Positions 34,913-44,235 are shown, numbered from the stretch's first letter. The stretch: 64,000 bases of DNA from Pseudomonas viridiflava (GCF_900573885.1 NZ_UPSE01000283.1:28172-92171), one strand, 5' to 3'. The notes: generated by a model not told the origin, from the letters alone. A program made the numbers and translations.

Positions 34913-36337
34913 TTAATTCCCGCCAATCCCCAACGCCACCATCTTCTTGTACAACGTCGACCGCCCCAGCCCCAGTCGCTTGGCCGCTTCGATCACGTTG
35001 CCGTTATGCGCGGCCAGGCTCTGTTCTATCAGCTCGCGCTCGAACGCGGCACGGGCGCTGTAGAAATCCTGCTCGCCCAGTGCGCGCGGGGCGGAGTGGG
35101 CAGCTGGCAGCGGACTAAATCGCCCAATCGACGTGCGTACTGCCGCAGCCGTCAGCAGCGGTTCATCACTCAGCAACGCCGCACGCTCCAGCACGTTGCG
35201 CAATTCACGAATATTGCCGGGCCACGCATGGCTGGCCAGTAGCCCCAGCGCATCACTGCTGAGTTCGTGATGGCCGCGCCCGTCGCGCAGCAGCAGCTCA
35301 TCCAGAATCGCATCGCACAGCGCCGGCAAATCATCCAGCCGTTCACGCAAGGCCGGCACCTGAATCGGCAGCACGTTCAGGCGGTAGTACAAGTCGGCCC
35401 GAAAGCGGCCGTCGGCCACGGCGTTTTCCAGGTCCAGCGAGGTGGCGGCGATCAGGCGGATGTCGCTGCGCAGCATCTGGTTGGAGCCCACCGGTTCGTA
35501 TTCTTTCTCCTGCAGCACCCGCAACAATTTGCTTTGCAGCGCTAACGGCATGTCGCCAATTTCGTCGAGAAACAGCGTGCCGCCCTCGGCCAGTTGCAGC
35601 TTGCCGGAGCGGCCTTTGCGGTCGGCGCCGGTAAAGGCGCCGGGGGCGGTGCCGAAGAATTCGGCTTCCAGCAGGTTTTCGGGAATGGCCGCGCAGTTCA
35701 CGCTGACGAAGGGTTTGTAGGCCCGCGCGCTGGCGCTGTGAATGGCATGGGCAAGCAGTTCCTTGCCAGTGCCGGTTTCGCCCAGCAGCAGCACCGGGCT
35801 TTCGCTGCCGGCCGCCCGCCGCGCATGGCGCTTCACTTCCAGACTGCGGGCGCTGGTGCCAATGAAATTGGAGAAGCTGTACTTGGCCTGCCGCGCTTGC
35901 AGCAGCGAGCGGGTGGAGGCGAGTTCTTTCTGGATTTGCGTGAAGCGTGTGACCAGCGGCGCCAGGCGTGTGAGCTGGTCGAACAGGGCGAAACCGATGG
36001 CGCCGATCACCTTGCCGGCGGCGTCGTGAATGGGCAGGCGCATCACCACGAGCGGGCCGTTGGGGGTGTCGAGCATATCCAGCAAGATCGGCTCGCCGGT
36101 TTGCGCCACCTGGCGCATCAGGCTGCCGGGGATGACTTTTTCCACCTCTTGGCCGACCGCCGCCTTGGCATTCGGCTGCCCGTAGCGGCGGGCGTAGCGC
36201 TCGTTCATCCACACGATGCGCGCCTCCTTATCGACGATCACCGTGCCCTCGCTCGACTGCTCAACAATCTCGAACAACGAACGGATCGCCAGTTGGCGTA
36301 CCTGCTTGTAGTCCTTGAGGTTGTCGGCGTCTTTCAT
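34913..36337 (-). CDS. Sigma54-dependent PAS/AAA+/Fis transcriptional activator
   Basis: A 474-residue enhancer-binding protein. An N-terminal PAS-type sensor at about 15-130 (SEGTVIVDKEARIVWMNERYARRYG) precedes the AAA+ domain at about 155-390: Walker A GETGTGKE, GAFTGA loop for sigma54 contact, Walker B GGTLFLDEIGD, FRADLYYRLNVLPI and the HAWPGNIRELRN sensor II. A Fis-type HTH closes the protein (NVIEAAKRLGLGRSTLYKKM). It should activate a sigma54 promoter of the divergent atoE gene. The ATG at 36337 is a choice; an in-frame start at 36397 would add 20 residues without clear homology. Confidence 0.88.
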   Translation of the reverse strand: MKDADNLKDYKQVRQLAIRSLFEIVEQSSEGTVIVDKEARIVWMNERYARRYGQPNAKAAVGQEVEKVIPGSLMRQVAQTGEPILLDMLDTPNGPLVVMRLPIHDAAGKVIGAIGFALFDQLTRLAPLVTRFTQIQKELASTRSLLQARQAKYSFSNFIGTSARSLEVKRHARRAAGSESPVLLLGETGTGKELLAHAIHSASARAYKPFVSVNCAAIPENLLEAEFFGTAPGAFTGADRKGRSGKLQLAEGGTLFLDEIGDMPLALQSKLLRVLQEKEYEPVGSNQMLRSDIRLIAATSLDLENAVADGRFRADLYYRLNVLPIQVPALRERLDDLPALCDAILDELLLRDGRGHHELSSDALGLLASHAWPGNIRELRNVLERAALLSDEPLLTAAAVRTSIGRFSPLPAAHSAPRALGEQDFYSARAAFERELIEQSLAAHNGNVIEAAKRLGLGRSTLYKKMVALGIGGN

Positions 36338-36401
36338 GGGCGTGGGCCTTGCTGCAGAGGAGGGCGCCAGCGTGCCAGAAAACCCGCGCACGCGCATACA
36401 G

Positions 36402-36439
36402 GTGGAACTAAACGCAGCGGCGTGGAACTACCCGTAGTT
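36402..36439. promoter_or_regulatory. Repeated motif between the sigma54 activator and atoE
   Basis: GTGGAACTA occurs at 36402-36410 and again at 36422-36430, exactly 20 bp (two helical turns) apart; the second copy also forms AACTA-CCCG-TAGTT (36426-36439). Such phasing suits an activator-binding site. A convincing -24/-12 sigma54 promoter was not found by eye. Confidence 0.4.
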
Positions 36440-36472
36440 ACGTAGGTTCCTTGGAGCTGATTGGGGGCACAG

Positions 36473-37891
36473 ATGAATACTCAAGTCGAAAAAAGCCGTT
36501 ACGCCCGTTTCGCCATGCGCTGCTCCAATTGGGCGGAGCGTTGGTTTCCGGATTCCTGGGTGTTTGCCACCCTGGCGGTGCTGCTGGTCACCGTCGCGGT
36601 GCTGGCCATGGGCGCGCCGCCGGCGCAGGCGGCAAAGGCGTTTGGCGATGGGTTCTGGAGCCTGATTCCGTTCACCATGCAGATGGCCTTTGTGGTAATC
36701 GGCGGTTACGTGGTGGCCAGCTCCGGCCCGGCGTCACGGTTGATCGACGTGCTCGCCCGCGTACCGAAAAACGGGCGCTCGGCCGTGGCCTGGGTGGCGC
36801 TGATTTCCATGGCCGCCTCGTTGCTCAATTGGGGCCTGAGCCTGGTGTTCGGCGGTTTGCTGGTGCGCGCACTGGCGCGGCGTGAAGAGCTGCACATGGA
36901 CTATCGCGCAGCTGGCGCGGCGGCCTATCTCGGTTTGGGTGCAGTGTGGGCGCTGGGGCTGTCATCGTCGGCGGCGCAGCTGCAAGCCAACCCCACCAGC
37001 TTGCCGCCGTCCATTTTGGCGATCACTGGCGTCATTCCCTTTACCGAAACCATTTTCCTCTGGCAGTCCGGCGTGTTGCTGCTGGCGCTGGTGGTGGTGT
37101 CGTTGGTGATTGCCTATGTCACTGCGCCAAGTGCGACCAGTGCGCGGGATGCCAAGGCCTGTGGCGTCGACCCCGGCTTCACCGTCGCCAAGCTGGAAAA
37201 ACCCACCCGCCCCGGCGAATGGCTGGAGCACAGCCCGCTGCTGATTATTCTGCTGGTGCTGCTGGCCGCCGGTTGGCTGGCCCAGGAGTTCGCCAGCAAG
37301 CCGGCCATCGTTGCCATCTCCGGCCTGAATACCTACAACCTGCTGTTCCTGATGGTCGGTGCGTTGCTGCACTGGCGGCCGCGCAGTTTTCTCGATGCGG
37401 TGGCGCGCGCGGTGCCCACCACCACGGGCGTGCTGATTCAGTTTCCGCTGTACGGATCGATTGCCGCGATCATGACCACCGTTAACGGCAGCGACGGCCA
37501 GACGGTGGCGCACCACATTTCCACGTTCTTTGTGCAAATCGCCTCGCACGACACCTATGCGCTGCTGATGGGCACGTACTCGGCGGTGCTGGGTTTCTTT
37601 ATTCCGTCGGGCGGCGGCAAATGGATTATCGAGGCGCCGTATGTGATGCAAGTGGCCAACGAGTTGCAATACCACCGCGGCTGGGCGGTGCAGATTTACA
37701 ACGCCGCCGAGGCGCTGCCGAATCTGATCAACCCGTTCTATATGCTGCCGCTGCTGGGCGTGTTGGGCTTGCGCGCGCGGGATCTGATCGGCTTTTCGTT
37801 TGTGCAACTGCTGGTGCACACGCCGCTGGTGCTGTTCCTGCTCTGGGCGCTGGGCACCACGTTGCAGTACACGCCGCCCGTGGCGCCGTAA
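36473..37891 (+). CDS. atoE: Short-chain fatty acid transporter, AtoE family
   Basis: A 472-residue inner-membrane permease with about 11-12 membrane helices. The N-terminus RYARFAMRCSNWAERWFPDSWVFA, the NWGLSLVFGGLLVRALARR segment, and the late FIPSGGGKWIIEAPYVM and NLINPFYMLPLLGVLGLRARDLIGF are AtoE signatures. It imports acetoacetate or short-chain fatty acids. The start ATG has GGGGGCACAG before it. It is divergent from a sigma54 activator, which probably controls it. No ato acyl-CoA transferase genes are beside it. Its stop codon abuts the convergent AraC gene with no gap. Confidence 0.88.
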   Translation: MNTQVEKSRYARFAMRCSNWAERWFPDSWVFATLAVLLVTVAVLAMGAPPAQAAKAFGDGFWSLIPFTMQMAFVVIGGYVVASSGPASRLIDVLARVPKNGRSAVAWVALISMAASLLNWGLSLVFGGLLVRALARREELHMDYRAAGAAAYLGLGAVWALGLSSSAAQLQANPTSLPPSILAITGVIPFTETIFLWQSGVLLLALVVVSLVIAYVTAPSATSARDAKACGVDPGFTVAKLEKPTRPGEWLEHSPLLIILLVLLAAGWLAQEFASKPAIVAISGLNTYNLLFLMVGALLHWRPRSFLDAVARAVPTTTGVLIQFPLYGSIAAIMTTVNGSDGQTVAHHISTFFVQIASHDTYALLMGTYSAVLGFFIPSGGGKWIIEAPYVMQVANELQYHRGWAVQIYNAAEALPNLINPFYMLPLLGVLGLRARDLIGFSFVQLLVHTPLVLFLLWALGTTLQYTPPVAP

Positions 37892-38791
37892 CTACGCGAT
37901 GTTTTTCAGGCGCGCCAGGTCTTTGAGCGGTGGCGCGCCGAACAGGCGGCGGTATTCGCGGCTGAACTGCGACGGGCTTTCATAGCCGACGCGATATCCC
38001 GCTGCCGCCACTTCCAGGCCCTCACTCATCATCAGGCGCTGCGCTTCCTGCAAGCGCAGCTGCTTCTGGTATTGCAGCGGACTCATGGCCGTTACGGCTT
38101 TGAAACGATGGTGCAGGGCGGAAACACTGAGGTTGGCGACTCGCGCCAGATCTTCAATGCGCAGCGGCTGGTCGAAATTGCAGTTGAGCCATTCCACGGC
38201 GCGGGTGATGCGGTGCGACTGGCTGTCGGCCATGGCGATTTCAATCAGTTGCTGGCCTTGCTGACTGTGCAGCAGGCGGTAGTAGATCTCCCGCAGTGCC
38301 AGCGGCGCGAGCATGGCGATGTCTCGCGGTGTGTCGAGCAGGCGGGTCAGACGCAGCACGGTGTCCAGCAACGAGGCATCGATGCGATCCACGTACATGC
38401 CGCGGCTGGCGGGGCGCGCCGGCAAGCCGACGGGGCCCGCGTCGCTGATCATGCGGGTGATTTCCGCCGGGTCGAGGTCCACACGCAAGCATAGATAAGG
38501 CTTTTCGGGGCAGGCTTCGGTGACACCGCCGGTAATGGGCAACGTGACCGACACCACCAGGTAATTCAGCGCGTCATACACAAAGCTTTCGCCGGCCAGG
38601 GTCACTTCTTTGCGGCCCTGGGCAATGATGCACAGCGCCGGTTTGTGCACGCCGCGCGCCATGGGCGTGGGATGGTCGAAGCGAATCAGGGTGAGCGGCC
38701 CGATGGCGGTTTGAAAGAGGCCTTGCGCAGGCGCGAAGCGGTGAATCAACGCCGCCAGTTCCTGTTGGCGTTGCTGAACTGCAGTTTCCAT
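37892..38791 (-). CDS. AraC-family transcriptional regulator
   Basis: A 299-residue regulator. The N-terminal AraC_N/YqhC-like cupin region is at about 20-165 (PALCIIAQGRKEVTLAGESFVYDALNYLVVSVTLP). The C-terminal pair of HTHs is at about 195-290: RIEDLARVANLSVSALHHRFKAVTAMSPLQYQKQLRLQEAQRLM, then AAGYRVGYESPSQFSREYRRLFG. It is divergent from the small ABM-type gene, with two long direct repeats between them that are good candidates for its binding sites. The ligand is unknown. Confidence 0.87.
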   Translation of the reverse strand: METAVQQRQQELAALIHRFAPAQGLFQTAIGPLTLIRFDHPTPMARGVHKPALCIIAQGRKEVTLAGESFVYDALNYLVVSVTLPITGGVTEACPEKPYLCLRVDLDPAEITRMISDAGPVGLPARPASRGMYVDRIDASLLDTVLRLTRLLDTPRDIAMLAPLALREIYYRLLHSQQGQQLIEIAMADSQSHRITRAVEWLNCNFDQPLRIEDLARVANLSVSALHHRFKAVTAMSPLQYQKQLRLQEAQRLMMSEGLEVAAAGYRVGYESPSQFSREYRRLFGAPPLKDLARLKNIA

Positions 38792-38915
38792 GCGGGCCTC
38801 CTTCTGGTTTGACGCCGGGCACGTTGTTGCCGTTGTTGCCGTTGTTTCGGTGGCAGGCGGTGAGTAGCGCGCAGCTTGCGCACGCGACGGCCGTTTGCCT
38901 AGAGGCGCCGGTGTG

Positions 38916-39051
38916 TTTGTGCAGGATCAGGCAAGCATAAGACAGGATTGGATAAACGCCGAAATCGCCACGGCCTTAGCCTGCGCAAGCGGCGCTCGCC
39001 TTTCGCCGGACTTTTGCAGGATCAGGCAAAACGAAAGCAGGAAACGGATAA
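38916..39051 (+). promoter_or_regulatory. Two ~36-bp direct repeats, putative AraC operators
   Basis: GCAGGATCAGGCAA opens each copy (38921-38934 and 39016-39029), and CAGGA..NGGATAA closes it (to 38955 and 39051). The copies are 95 bp apart, about nine helical turns. Each contains an inner repeat of the AGGATyrGrnAA kind, as AraC dimers prefer. The gap (38792-39154) also has GTTGTTGCC microrepeats at 38823-38845 and no coding sequence. Confidence 0.5.
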
Positions 39052-39154
39052 CTGCGCCGCCCGCCAGTGCGTAATGTGGCAAGCGTGGAAACCACGCAAG
39101 GCCGCCCGGCCAGCGTCCCGCGATTCTGTATCTGACTTTCAAGGAGAACGACTC

Positions 39155-39505
39155 ATGTCTGAGCAAGTCAGCACGTTGGTATTTATCAAAGCCAGTGAAA
39201 CCCCTCGGGCCCATCTTGAGCTGGAAGGGCGCCTGCAACAGTTGGTCAGCCAGTCGCTTGGTCAGCCCGGTTGCCTGGCGTATTCGCTGCAACGTTCCCT
39301 CACCGATCAACAACTGTGGCTGCTGCAAGGCACCTGGCAATCCACCGATGCCCTGAACGCTTACCTGTGCGAACCGCCGCTGCAAGTGCTGGGCGGGCTG
39401 ATCGGTGAGTACCTGGTTCGCGAGATAGACCTGCACACCTTCAGTGGCGCCGTGGCAAACGTCGACGCCATCACTGCCAGCCCTCACGCACAGGCGTTTG
39501 CCTGA
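39155..39505 (+). CDS. Small ABM-fold (antibiotic biosynthesis monooxygenase-like) protein
   Basis: A 116-residue protein resembling dimeric alpha/beta-barrel ABM or YgiN-type quinol monooxygenases: a short beta strand (STLVFIKAS), a helix (HLELEGRLQQLVSQSLGQPGCLAYSLQRS), then LWLLQGTWQSTDALNAYLCEPPLQVL. The ATG at 39155 follows AAGGAGAACG. It is divergent from the AraC regulator and behind its putative operators, so it is probably induced by a reactive or aromatic compound. The 3' end overlaps the convergent LysR gene by 22 bp. The exact function is unknown. Confidence 0.7.
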   Translation: MSEQVSTLVFIKASETPRAHLELEGRLQQLVSQSLGQPGCLAYSLQRSLTDQQLWLLQGTWQSTDALNAYLCEPPLQVLGGLIGEYLVREIDLHTFSGAVANVDAITASPHAQAFA

Positions 39506-40425
39506 ACCCGTGGCGCCTGGCCCAGCTCGGCGTCAACGTCCGTCAGCATGGCGATCATCGCCCGCGCGGCCGCTGACAGCCGGTAGCCGGCGCGGCTGAC
39601 AATGCCGCAACGCGCTTGCAGGCTGTCGATATCGGACGGCAGGTTGCGCCAGTACAGGGGCAGCAGTTCGCCCCGTTGCAACTCCTGATGAAACGCTTCC
39701 TCGGTGCCAATGCCGATGGCATCGGTGTGCCGCACAATCTGCACCAACGCCGGAATATGCTCGCAGGTCACGCTGGGTGCGAAGTCGCTGCGCCCGCTCA
39801 GGTTGGCGATGAACTTGCGCGCCCCCGCGTGAATTTTCGGCGAGGCCAGCGGGTAGTCGAACATATCGTTTGTCGACAGGCTTTCCTTGGCCAGCAGCGG
39901 GTGCCCGGGCCGGCAGAAGAACATGCCGCGGCGCGGGGTAATGGCTTGCGTGTGGAAATTCGGGTCCGCTTCAAACTGGCTGATGTCGGCGATGAAGAAT
40001 TCGATTTCATCGCGGCTCAGGCTGCGGCCGAGTTTCTCCCAGTTATCCACGTCAAAGCCCAGATTCACGCGCGGGTATTGCTGAACAAAGCGCGCCACCG
40101 CCGACGGCACCAGGTGCACCGCTGGCGCCGGACCGCAGCCAAAGCGCAGGTCGCCGGCGTCGAGCTTGGTCATCTGTTCCACTTCACTGCTCAGGTTTGC
40201 TGCGCCTTGCACCAGGCGTAGCGCGTGCTGCAGCACCACCTGGCCCTCGGGTGTGGGGCGCAGGTCCTTGTTGCCACGGTCTACCAGGGCGCAGCCGAAC
40301 TCCTGTTCCAGACCCTGAATGCTGCGGCTGAACGCCGGCTGCGTAATGCCAATGGCATCGGCCGCGCGCACGAAACTGCGGTGCTCCAGCAGGGCGATGA
40401 AGTAGCGCAGTTGTCTGAGATCCAT
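39484..40425 (-). CDS. sftR: LysR-family regulator, SftR-like
   Basis: A 313-residue LysR regulator: N-terminal HTH (MDLRQLRYFIALLEHRSFVRAADAIGITQPAFSRSIQGLEQEFG), then the periplasmic-binding-like effector domain. It is divergent from a TonB receptor that is followed by atsK. In P. putida S-313 the LysR regulator SftR controls sulfate-ester use, including a TonB-type receptor and AtsK, so an SftR role is proposed from gene order. The ATG at 40425 has GGGAAAG ahead. The symbol is tentative. Confidence 0.68.
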   Translation of the reverse strand: MDLRQLRYFIALLEHRSFVRAADAIGITQPAFSRSIQGLEQEFGCALVDRGNKDLRPTPEGQVVLQHALRLVQGAANLSSEVEQMTKLDAGDLRFGCGPAPAVHLVPSAVARFVQQYPRVNLGFDVDNWEKLGRSLSRDEIEFFIADISQFEADPNFHTQAITPRRGMFFCRPGHPLLAKESLSTNDMFDYPLASPKIHAGARKFIANLSGRSDFAPSVTCEHIPALVQIVRHTDAIGIGTEEAFHQELQRGELLPLYWRNLPSDIDSLQARCGIVSRAGYRLSAAARAMIAMLTDVDAELGQAPRVQANACA

Positions 40426-40803
40426 ATGCTTTCCCGGCATCCAAAAAATAAATCGAAGGCATTTGCTGCTGTATGGGTGCTGGTTTTAAATGCAGGCTCT
40501 TATTCCGTCAACACAGCATGTTTGTATTGGTTAGAACATAAACGAATATGAATATGGCGACGCGCCAAGGGGAGCCGCATGGCCACACAGCACCGCACAC
40601 CGTTCCACCATCACCCGCGCATAGCCCACGCCAGCCGGCGCATGTGTTGCCTGGCCTAGAAAAGCGGCAGACGTAGGCCACGCGCCGCACGTACTCGCCC
40701 ACTCAACCAAGCCGTTTTTATCGAGCACCGCTGTTGCGCGGTGGGGGATCGTTTTGCCCGCGAATTGAGCCGCGGGGCAGGCGAGCAGAGAAGGATTTGC
40801 ACC
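40426..40803. promoter_or_regulatory. Divergent lysR/TonB-receptor control region
   Basis: A 378-bp gap between the LysR and TonB-receptor starts. It has an AT-rich core near 40500-40560 (AACATAAACGAATATGAATA), likely holding the divergent promoters. No clean LysR palindrome, hairpin or ORF is supported by eye. Confidence 0.35.
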
Positions 40804-43227
40804 ATGCGTTCGACCATTCACCCGTTTACCCAAGGCCTGGCGCGGCCCCTGCGCTTCAGCCGGCTAGCCACGCCGGATTACGCCCTGACCCTGATTCTGG
40901 CCTTGAGCAGCGCCGGCGCCTGGGCCGCTGAAACCACTGTCAGCGCCACTGTTGCCGCAGCCGGCGAGGAGGGCGCAGCTACAACCGCAACGCCCGGCAA
41001 GACCGCGAAAAGCGCCACCTCGCTAGAGAAAGTCACCGTGACCGCCCGGCGCCGCGAAGAAGACGCGCAAGACGTGCCCACGCCCATCACCACCCTCAGC
41101 GGCGCCACCCTGGAAACCCAGCGCATCTACCGCGTGCAGGATTTGCAGCAGGTGCTGCCCAGCGTCAACGTCGCCTTTATTCACGCCCGCCAGTCCAGCG
41201 TGGCCGTGCGCGGCATCGGCAACAACCCGGCCAGTGACGGCCTGGAAGGCAGCGCCGGCATCTACCTCGACAACGTTTACCTCGGCCGTCCTGGCATGGC
41301 CGTGTTCGACCTGCTCGACATTGAACAGATTGAACTGCTACGCGGCCCGCAAGGCACCCTGTTCGGCAAGAACACCACGGCGGGCGTGCTCAATATCACC
41401 ACGAAAAAACCCACCTTCAACCCCGAGCGCACGCTTGAGGTATCCGGTGGCGAGAACGGCTACTTCCAGGGCAAAGGCACTGTTTCCGGTGGCCTGACCG
41501 ACACCCTGGCCGGGCGCCTGTCGGCCTACCGCACCCGCGACGACGGCTACACCCACAACATTTACAACGGCGACGACCTCAACGGCGGCGAGCGCGAAGG
41601 CGTGCGCGGGCAACTGCTGTTTCAGCCCAATGACGACTTCAGCCTGCGTTGGATTAATGACTACAACGAGGAGGACTCCACCAACGGCAGCATGATTGTG
41701 TACGGCGCGCCGGCACTGTACCGCAGCCGTGCGGCGCTGGTCGGCGCCTCGCCGGTGTACGACCGTGACCGCCAGGTGGTGAACATCAACGGCCGCCAGA
41801 GCGTCAGCGTGCATCAGGGCGGCAGTTCGGTAGAGGCGAACTGGAACCTCAATGGCGGCTACACGCTGACCTCGGTTAGTGCCTACCGCTACTGGCACTT
41901 CACTCCGGCCAACGACGAAAGCCTCGACGTGTCGGCCATCAACAATACCGGCGTGGAAGTGCACGACCGCCAGTTCTCGCAGGAATTTCGTCTGGCTTCG
42001 CCCACCGGCGGCTTCTTCGACTACGTGGTTGGCGCCTATGTATTCAACTCCAACCTGGGCAACAAAACCTTTACCGACTATGGCCCGGAAGCCGACCGCT
42101 TCTTGCTGCCGTCGCCGCAGAACAGCCTGGGCGCGCTGAACAACGTGTCGACCAAAGCCAACGGCAAAGTGGTCACCGACAGCTACGCGCTGTTTGGCCA
42201 AGGCACCTTCCACCTCACCGATCGGCTGGACTTCACCGCCGGATTGCGCGGCACCTATGAAGAGAAACAAGCCAAGGTCGAACGCTTCGCGCCAGAGGGC
42301 GGAGCGCCTGTCACGGGTGCCGGACTGACCGTACGCAACCGTCAGCTAGGTGCTTACGATTCCGGCGACCTGAGCCTGCACAACGCGTCGCCATCGGGGC
42401 TGCTGAGCCTGAGCTACAAATTCAGCGACGAAGTGCTGGGCTACGCCAGCCTGTCCCATGGCGAGAAATCCGGTGGCGTGAACCTGGCGGTAGCCAGCGC
42501 GCCAACGGCCGGTGCCGACTCTTTGCTGGTCGGGCCGGAGCGCGCCAATGATGCCGAACTGGGCTTCAAGAGCACCCTGCTGGACCGCCGACTGTTGCTG
42601 AACGCCAACGTGTTCTGGACCGGCATCCACGGCTACCAGGCCACCACGCTGTATCAACCGGCCGGCAGCACCAACCTCGTACAAGTACTCGCCAACGCCG
42701 GCAGCGTGCGCAGCCGTGGCATGGAATTCGAAGCCACGGCGCTGCTGACGCGCGGCCTGACCGTGAACGTCAACGGCTCGTACAACGACGTCACCTACCT
42801 GTCGTTCGAAAACGCCCCATGCCCGGGTGAAGTGTCGACGGCACCCGGTGCGCCAGCCACCTGCGACCTCACCGGCGAGCCCGTGGTCGGCGCCTCGAAA
42901 TGGATTGGCAACGTCAACGGCGAATACAAATGGCAGCTCGACGGCGGCCTCGAGCCGTACATCAACGCCAGCTACGCCTACCGCTCGGAAGCAGAAGGCA
43001 CGCTGGACAACTCCGACCTTTCCAGAATTGACGGCTACGGCCTGGTCAACCTGTCCACCGGCGTGCGCGCCGACCTCGGTGACGGCCAGCTGGACGCTTC
43101 CTTGTGGCTGAAAAATGCCACCGACAAAGAGTATTACCTGAGCGCCTTCGCCTACCTGAACGGCGCCTACACCGCGTCGGTGGGTCAGCCGCGCACTGCC
43201 GGCGTGACCCTGCGTTACGACTTTTAA
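40804..43227 (+). CDS. sftP: TonB-dependent outer-membrane receptor, SftP-like
   Basis: An 807-residue receptor with a ~41-residue signal peptide (LTLILALSSAGAWA), a TonB box near EKVTVTA, a plug at about 75-190 (VAVRGIGNNPASDGLEGSAG... LRGPQGTLFGKNTTAGVLNITTK), a 22-strand barrel and the terminal aromatic LRYDF. No N-terminal secretin/STN signalling domain. Although most such receptors take siderophores, this one precedes atsK and faces a LysR regulator, so uptake of sulfate esters under sulfur limitation is more likely. The ATG at 40804 follows AGAAGGA. Confidence 0.85.
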   Translation: MRSTIHPFTQGLARPLRFSRLATPDYALTLILALSSAGAWAAETTVSATVAAAGEEGAATTATPGKTAKSATSLEKVTVTARRREEDAQDVPTPITTLSGATLETQRIYRVQDLQQVLPSVNVAFIHARQSSVAVRGIGNNPASDGLEGSAGIYLDNVYLGRPGMAVFDLLDIEQIELLRGPQGTLFGKNTTAGVLNITTKKPTFNPERTLEVSGGENGYFQGKGTVSGGLTDTLAGRLSAYRTRDDGYTHNIYNGDDLNGGEREGVRGQLLFQPNDDFSLRWINDYNEEDSTNGSMIVYGAPALYRSRAALVGASPVYDRDRQVVNINGRQSVSVHQGGSSVEANWNLNGGYTLTSVSAYRYWHFTPANDESLDVSAINNTGVEVHDRQFSQEFRLASPTGGFFDYVVGAYVFNSNLGNKTFTDYGPEADRFLLPSPQNSLGALNNVSTKANGKVVTDSYALFGQGTFHLTDRLDFTAGLRGTYEEKQAKVERFAPEGGAPVTGAGLTVRNRQLGAYDSGDLSLHNASPSGLLSLSYKFSDEVLGYASLSHGEKSGGVNLAVASAPTAGADSLLVGPERANDAELGFKSTLLDRRLLLNANVFWTGIHGYQATTLYQPAGSTNLVQVLANAGSVRSRGMEFEATALLTRGLTVNVNGSYNDVTYLSFENAPCPGEVSTAPGAPATCDLTGEPVVGASKWIGNVNGEYKWQLDGGLEPYINASYAYRSEAEGTLDNSDLSRIDGYGLVNLSTGVRADLGDGQLDASLWLKNATDKEYYLSAFAYLNGAYTASVGQPRTAGVTLRYDF

Positions 43228-43272
43228 CCCGAGCCTGCTTTTAAAAAACCAAGCCGAAAAGAGGAACACCCC

Positions 43273-44181
43273 ATGAGCAATGCAGCACTGGCCACTCCCC
43301 TGAGCAACACCCTGCAGCTGGACATCCGCCGCGTAGCCGGCCGAATCGGCGCCGAAATTCGCGGCGTGACCTTGTCTGCCGACCTGGACGCCGACACCGT
43401 CGCCGCCATTCAGCAAGCGCTGGTCGAACACAAAGTCATCTTCTTTCGTGGCCAAACTCATCTCGACGACGCCAGCCAGGAAGCCTTCGCCAAACTGCTC
43501 GGCGAACCGGTGGCGCACCCGACCGTGCCGGTGGTGGACGGCACCCATTACCTGCTCGAACTGGACTCCGCCAAAGGCGCGCGCGCCAGCTCCTGGCACA
43601 CCGACGTGACCTTCGTCGACGCCTACCCGAAAGCCTCGATTCTGCGTTCCGTGGTAGTGCCCGAATACGGCGGCGACACCACCTGGGCCAACACCGCTAC
43701 CGCCTACGAACGCCTGCCGAGCGAGTTGAAAGAGCTGGCCGACAAACTGGTGGCCATTCACAGCAACGAATACGACTACGCCGCCATCAAGCCCAACGCC
43801 CAGGTAGAAGCGGCCGAGCACTACCGCAAGGTTTTCACCTCCACCGTGTATGAAACCGAGCATCCGGTGGTGCGTGTGCACCCAGTCAGCGGCGAGCGCA
43901 GCCTGCTGCTCGGGCACTTCGTCAAACGCATCAAAGGCTACAACGCGGCGGACTCGGCGCACCTGTTCAACCTGCTGCAAAGCCACGTCACGCGCCTGGA
44001 AAACACCGTGCGCTGGACCTGGCAAGTGGGCGACGTGGCCATCTGGGACAACCGCTCCACCCAGCATTACGCCGTGGACGACTACGGCAACCAGTCGCGC
44101 ATCGTGCGCCGCGTGACCCTGCACGGCGAAGTGCCCTATGGCGTCAACGGCCAACGCAGCCAGACCGTCAAAAAAGCCTGA
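43273..44181 (+). CDS. atsK: Alkylsulfatase, 2-oxoglutarate- and Fe(II)-dependent (AtsK)
   Basis: A 302-residue TauD-fold dioxygenase that oxidises the carbon next to the sulfate ester, releasing sulfate and an aldehyde. The whole sequence reads like P. putida S-313 AtsK: IRRVAGRIGAEIRGVTLS, VIFFRGQTHLDD, the iron ligands in SWHTDVTFVDAYPKAS (HxD), the distal His in STQHYAVDDYG, and the 2-oxoglutarate-binding Arg in RIVRRVTL. The ATG follows GAGGAAC. It lies 45 bp after the TonB receptor, in one operon for sulfate-ester scavenging. Confidence 0.88.
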   Translation: MSNAALATPLSNTLQLDIRRVAGRIGAEIRGVTLSADLDADTVAAIQQALVEHKVIFFRGQTHLDDASQEAFAKLLGEPVAHPTVPVVDGTHYLLELDSAKGARASSWHTDVTFVDAYPKASILRSVVVPEYGGDTTWANTATAYERLPSELKELADKLVAIHSNEYDYAAIKPNAQVEAAEHYRKVFTSTVYETEHPVVRVHPVSGERSLLLGHFVKRIKGYNAADSAHLFNLLQSHVTRLENTVRWTWQVGDVAIWDNRSTQHYAVDDYGNQSRIVRRVTLHGEVPYGVNGQRSQTVKKA

Positions 44182-44235
44182 GCCCATTCCTGGCCCGTCG
44201 AGCGCGGCGGGCCTTTTCACCTGGAGAATTGCCCC

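Noticed and set aside
34549..34926. Repetitive ORFs coding SPACGRGAG-like peptides
   Set aside because: Produced by the tandem intergenic repeat; no start sites or conserved product.
36440..36475. TTGGGGGCAC near the atoE start as a sigma54 -24/-12 promoter
   Set aside because: It lies on the ribosome site, only a few bases from the ATG, and lacks a correctly spaced GC at -12.
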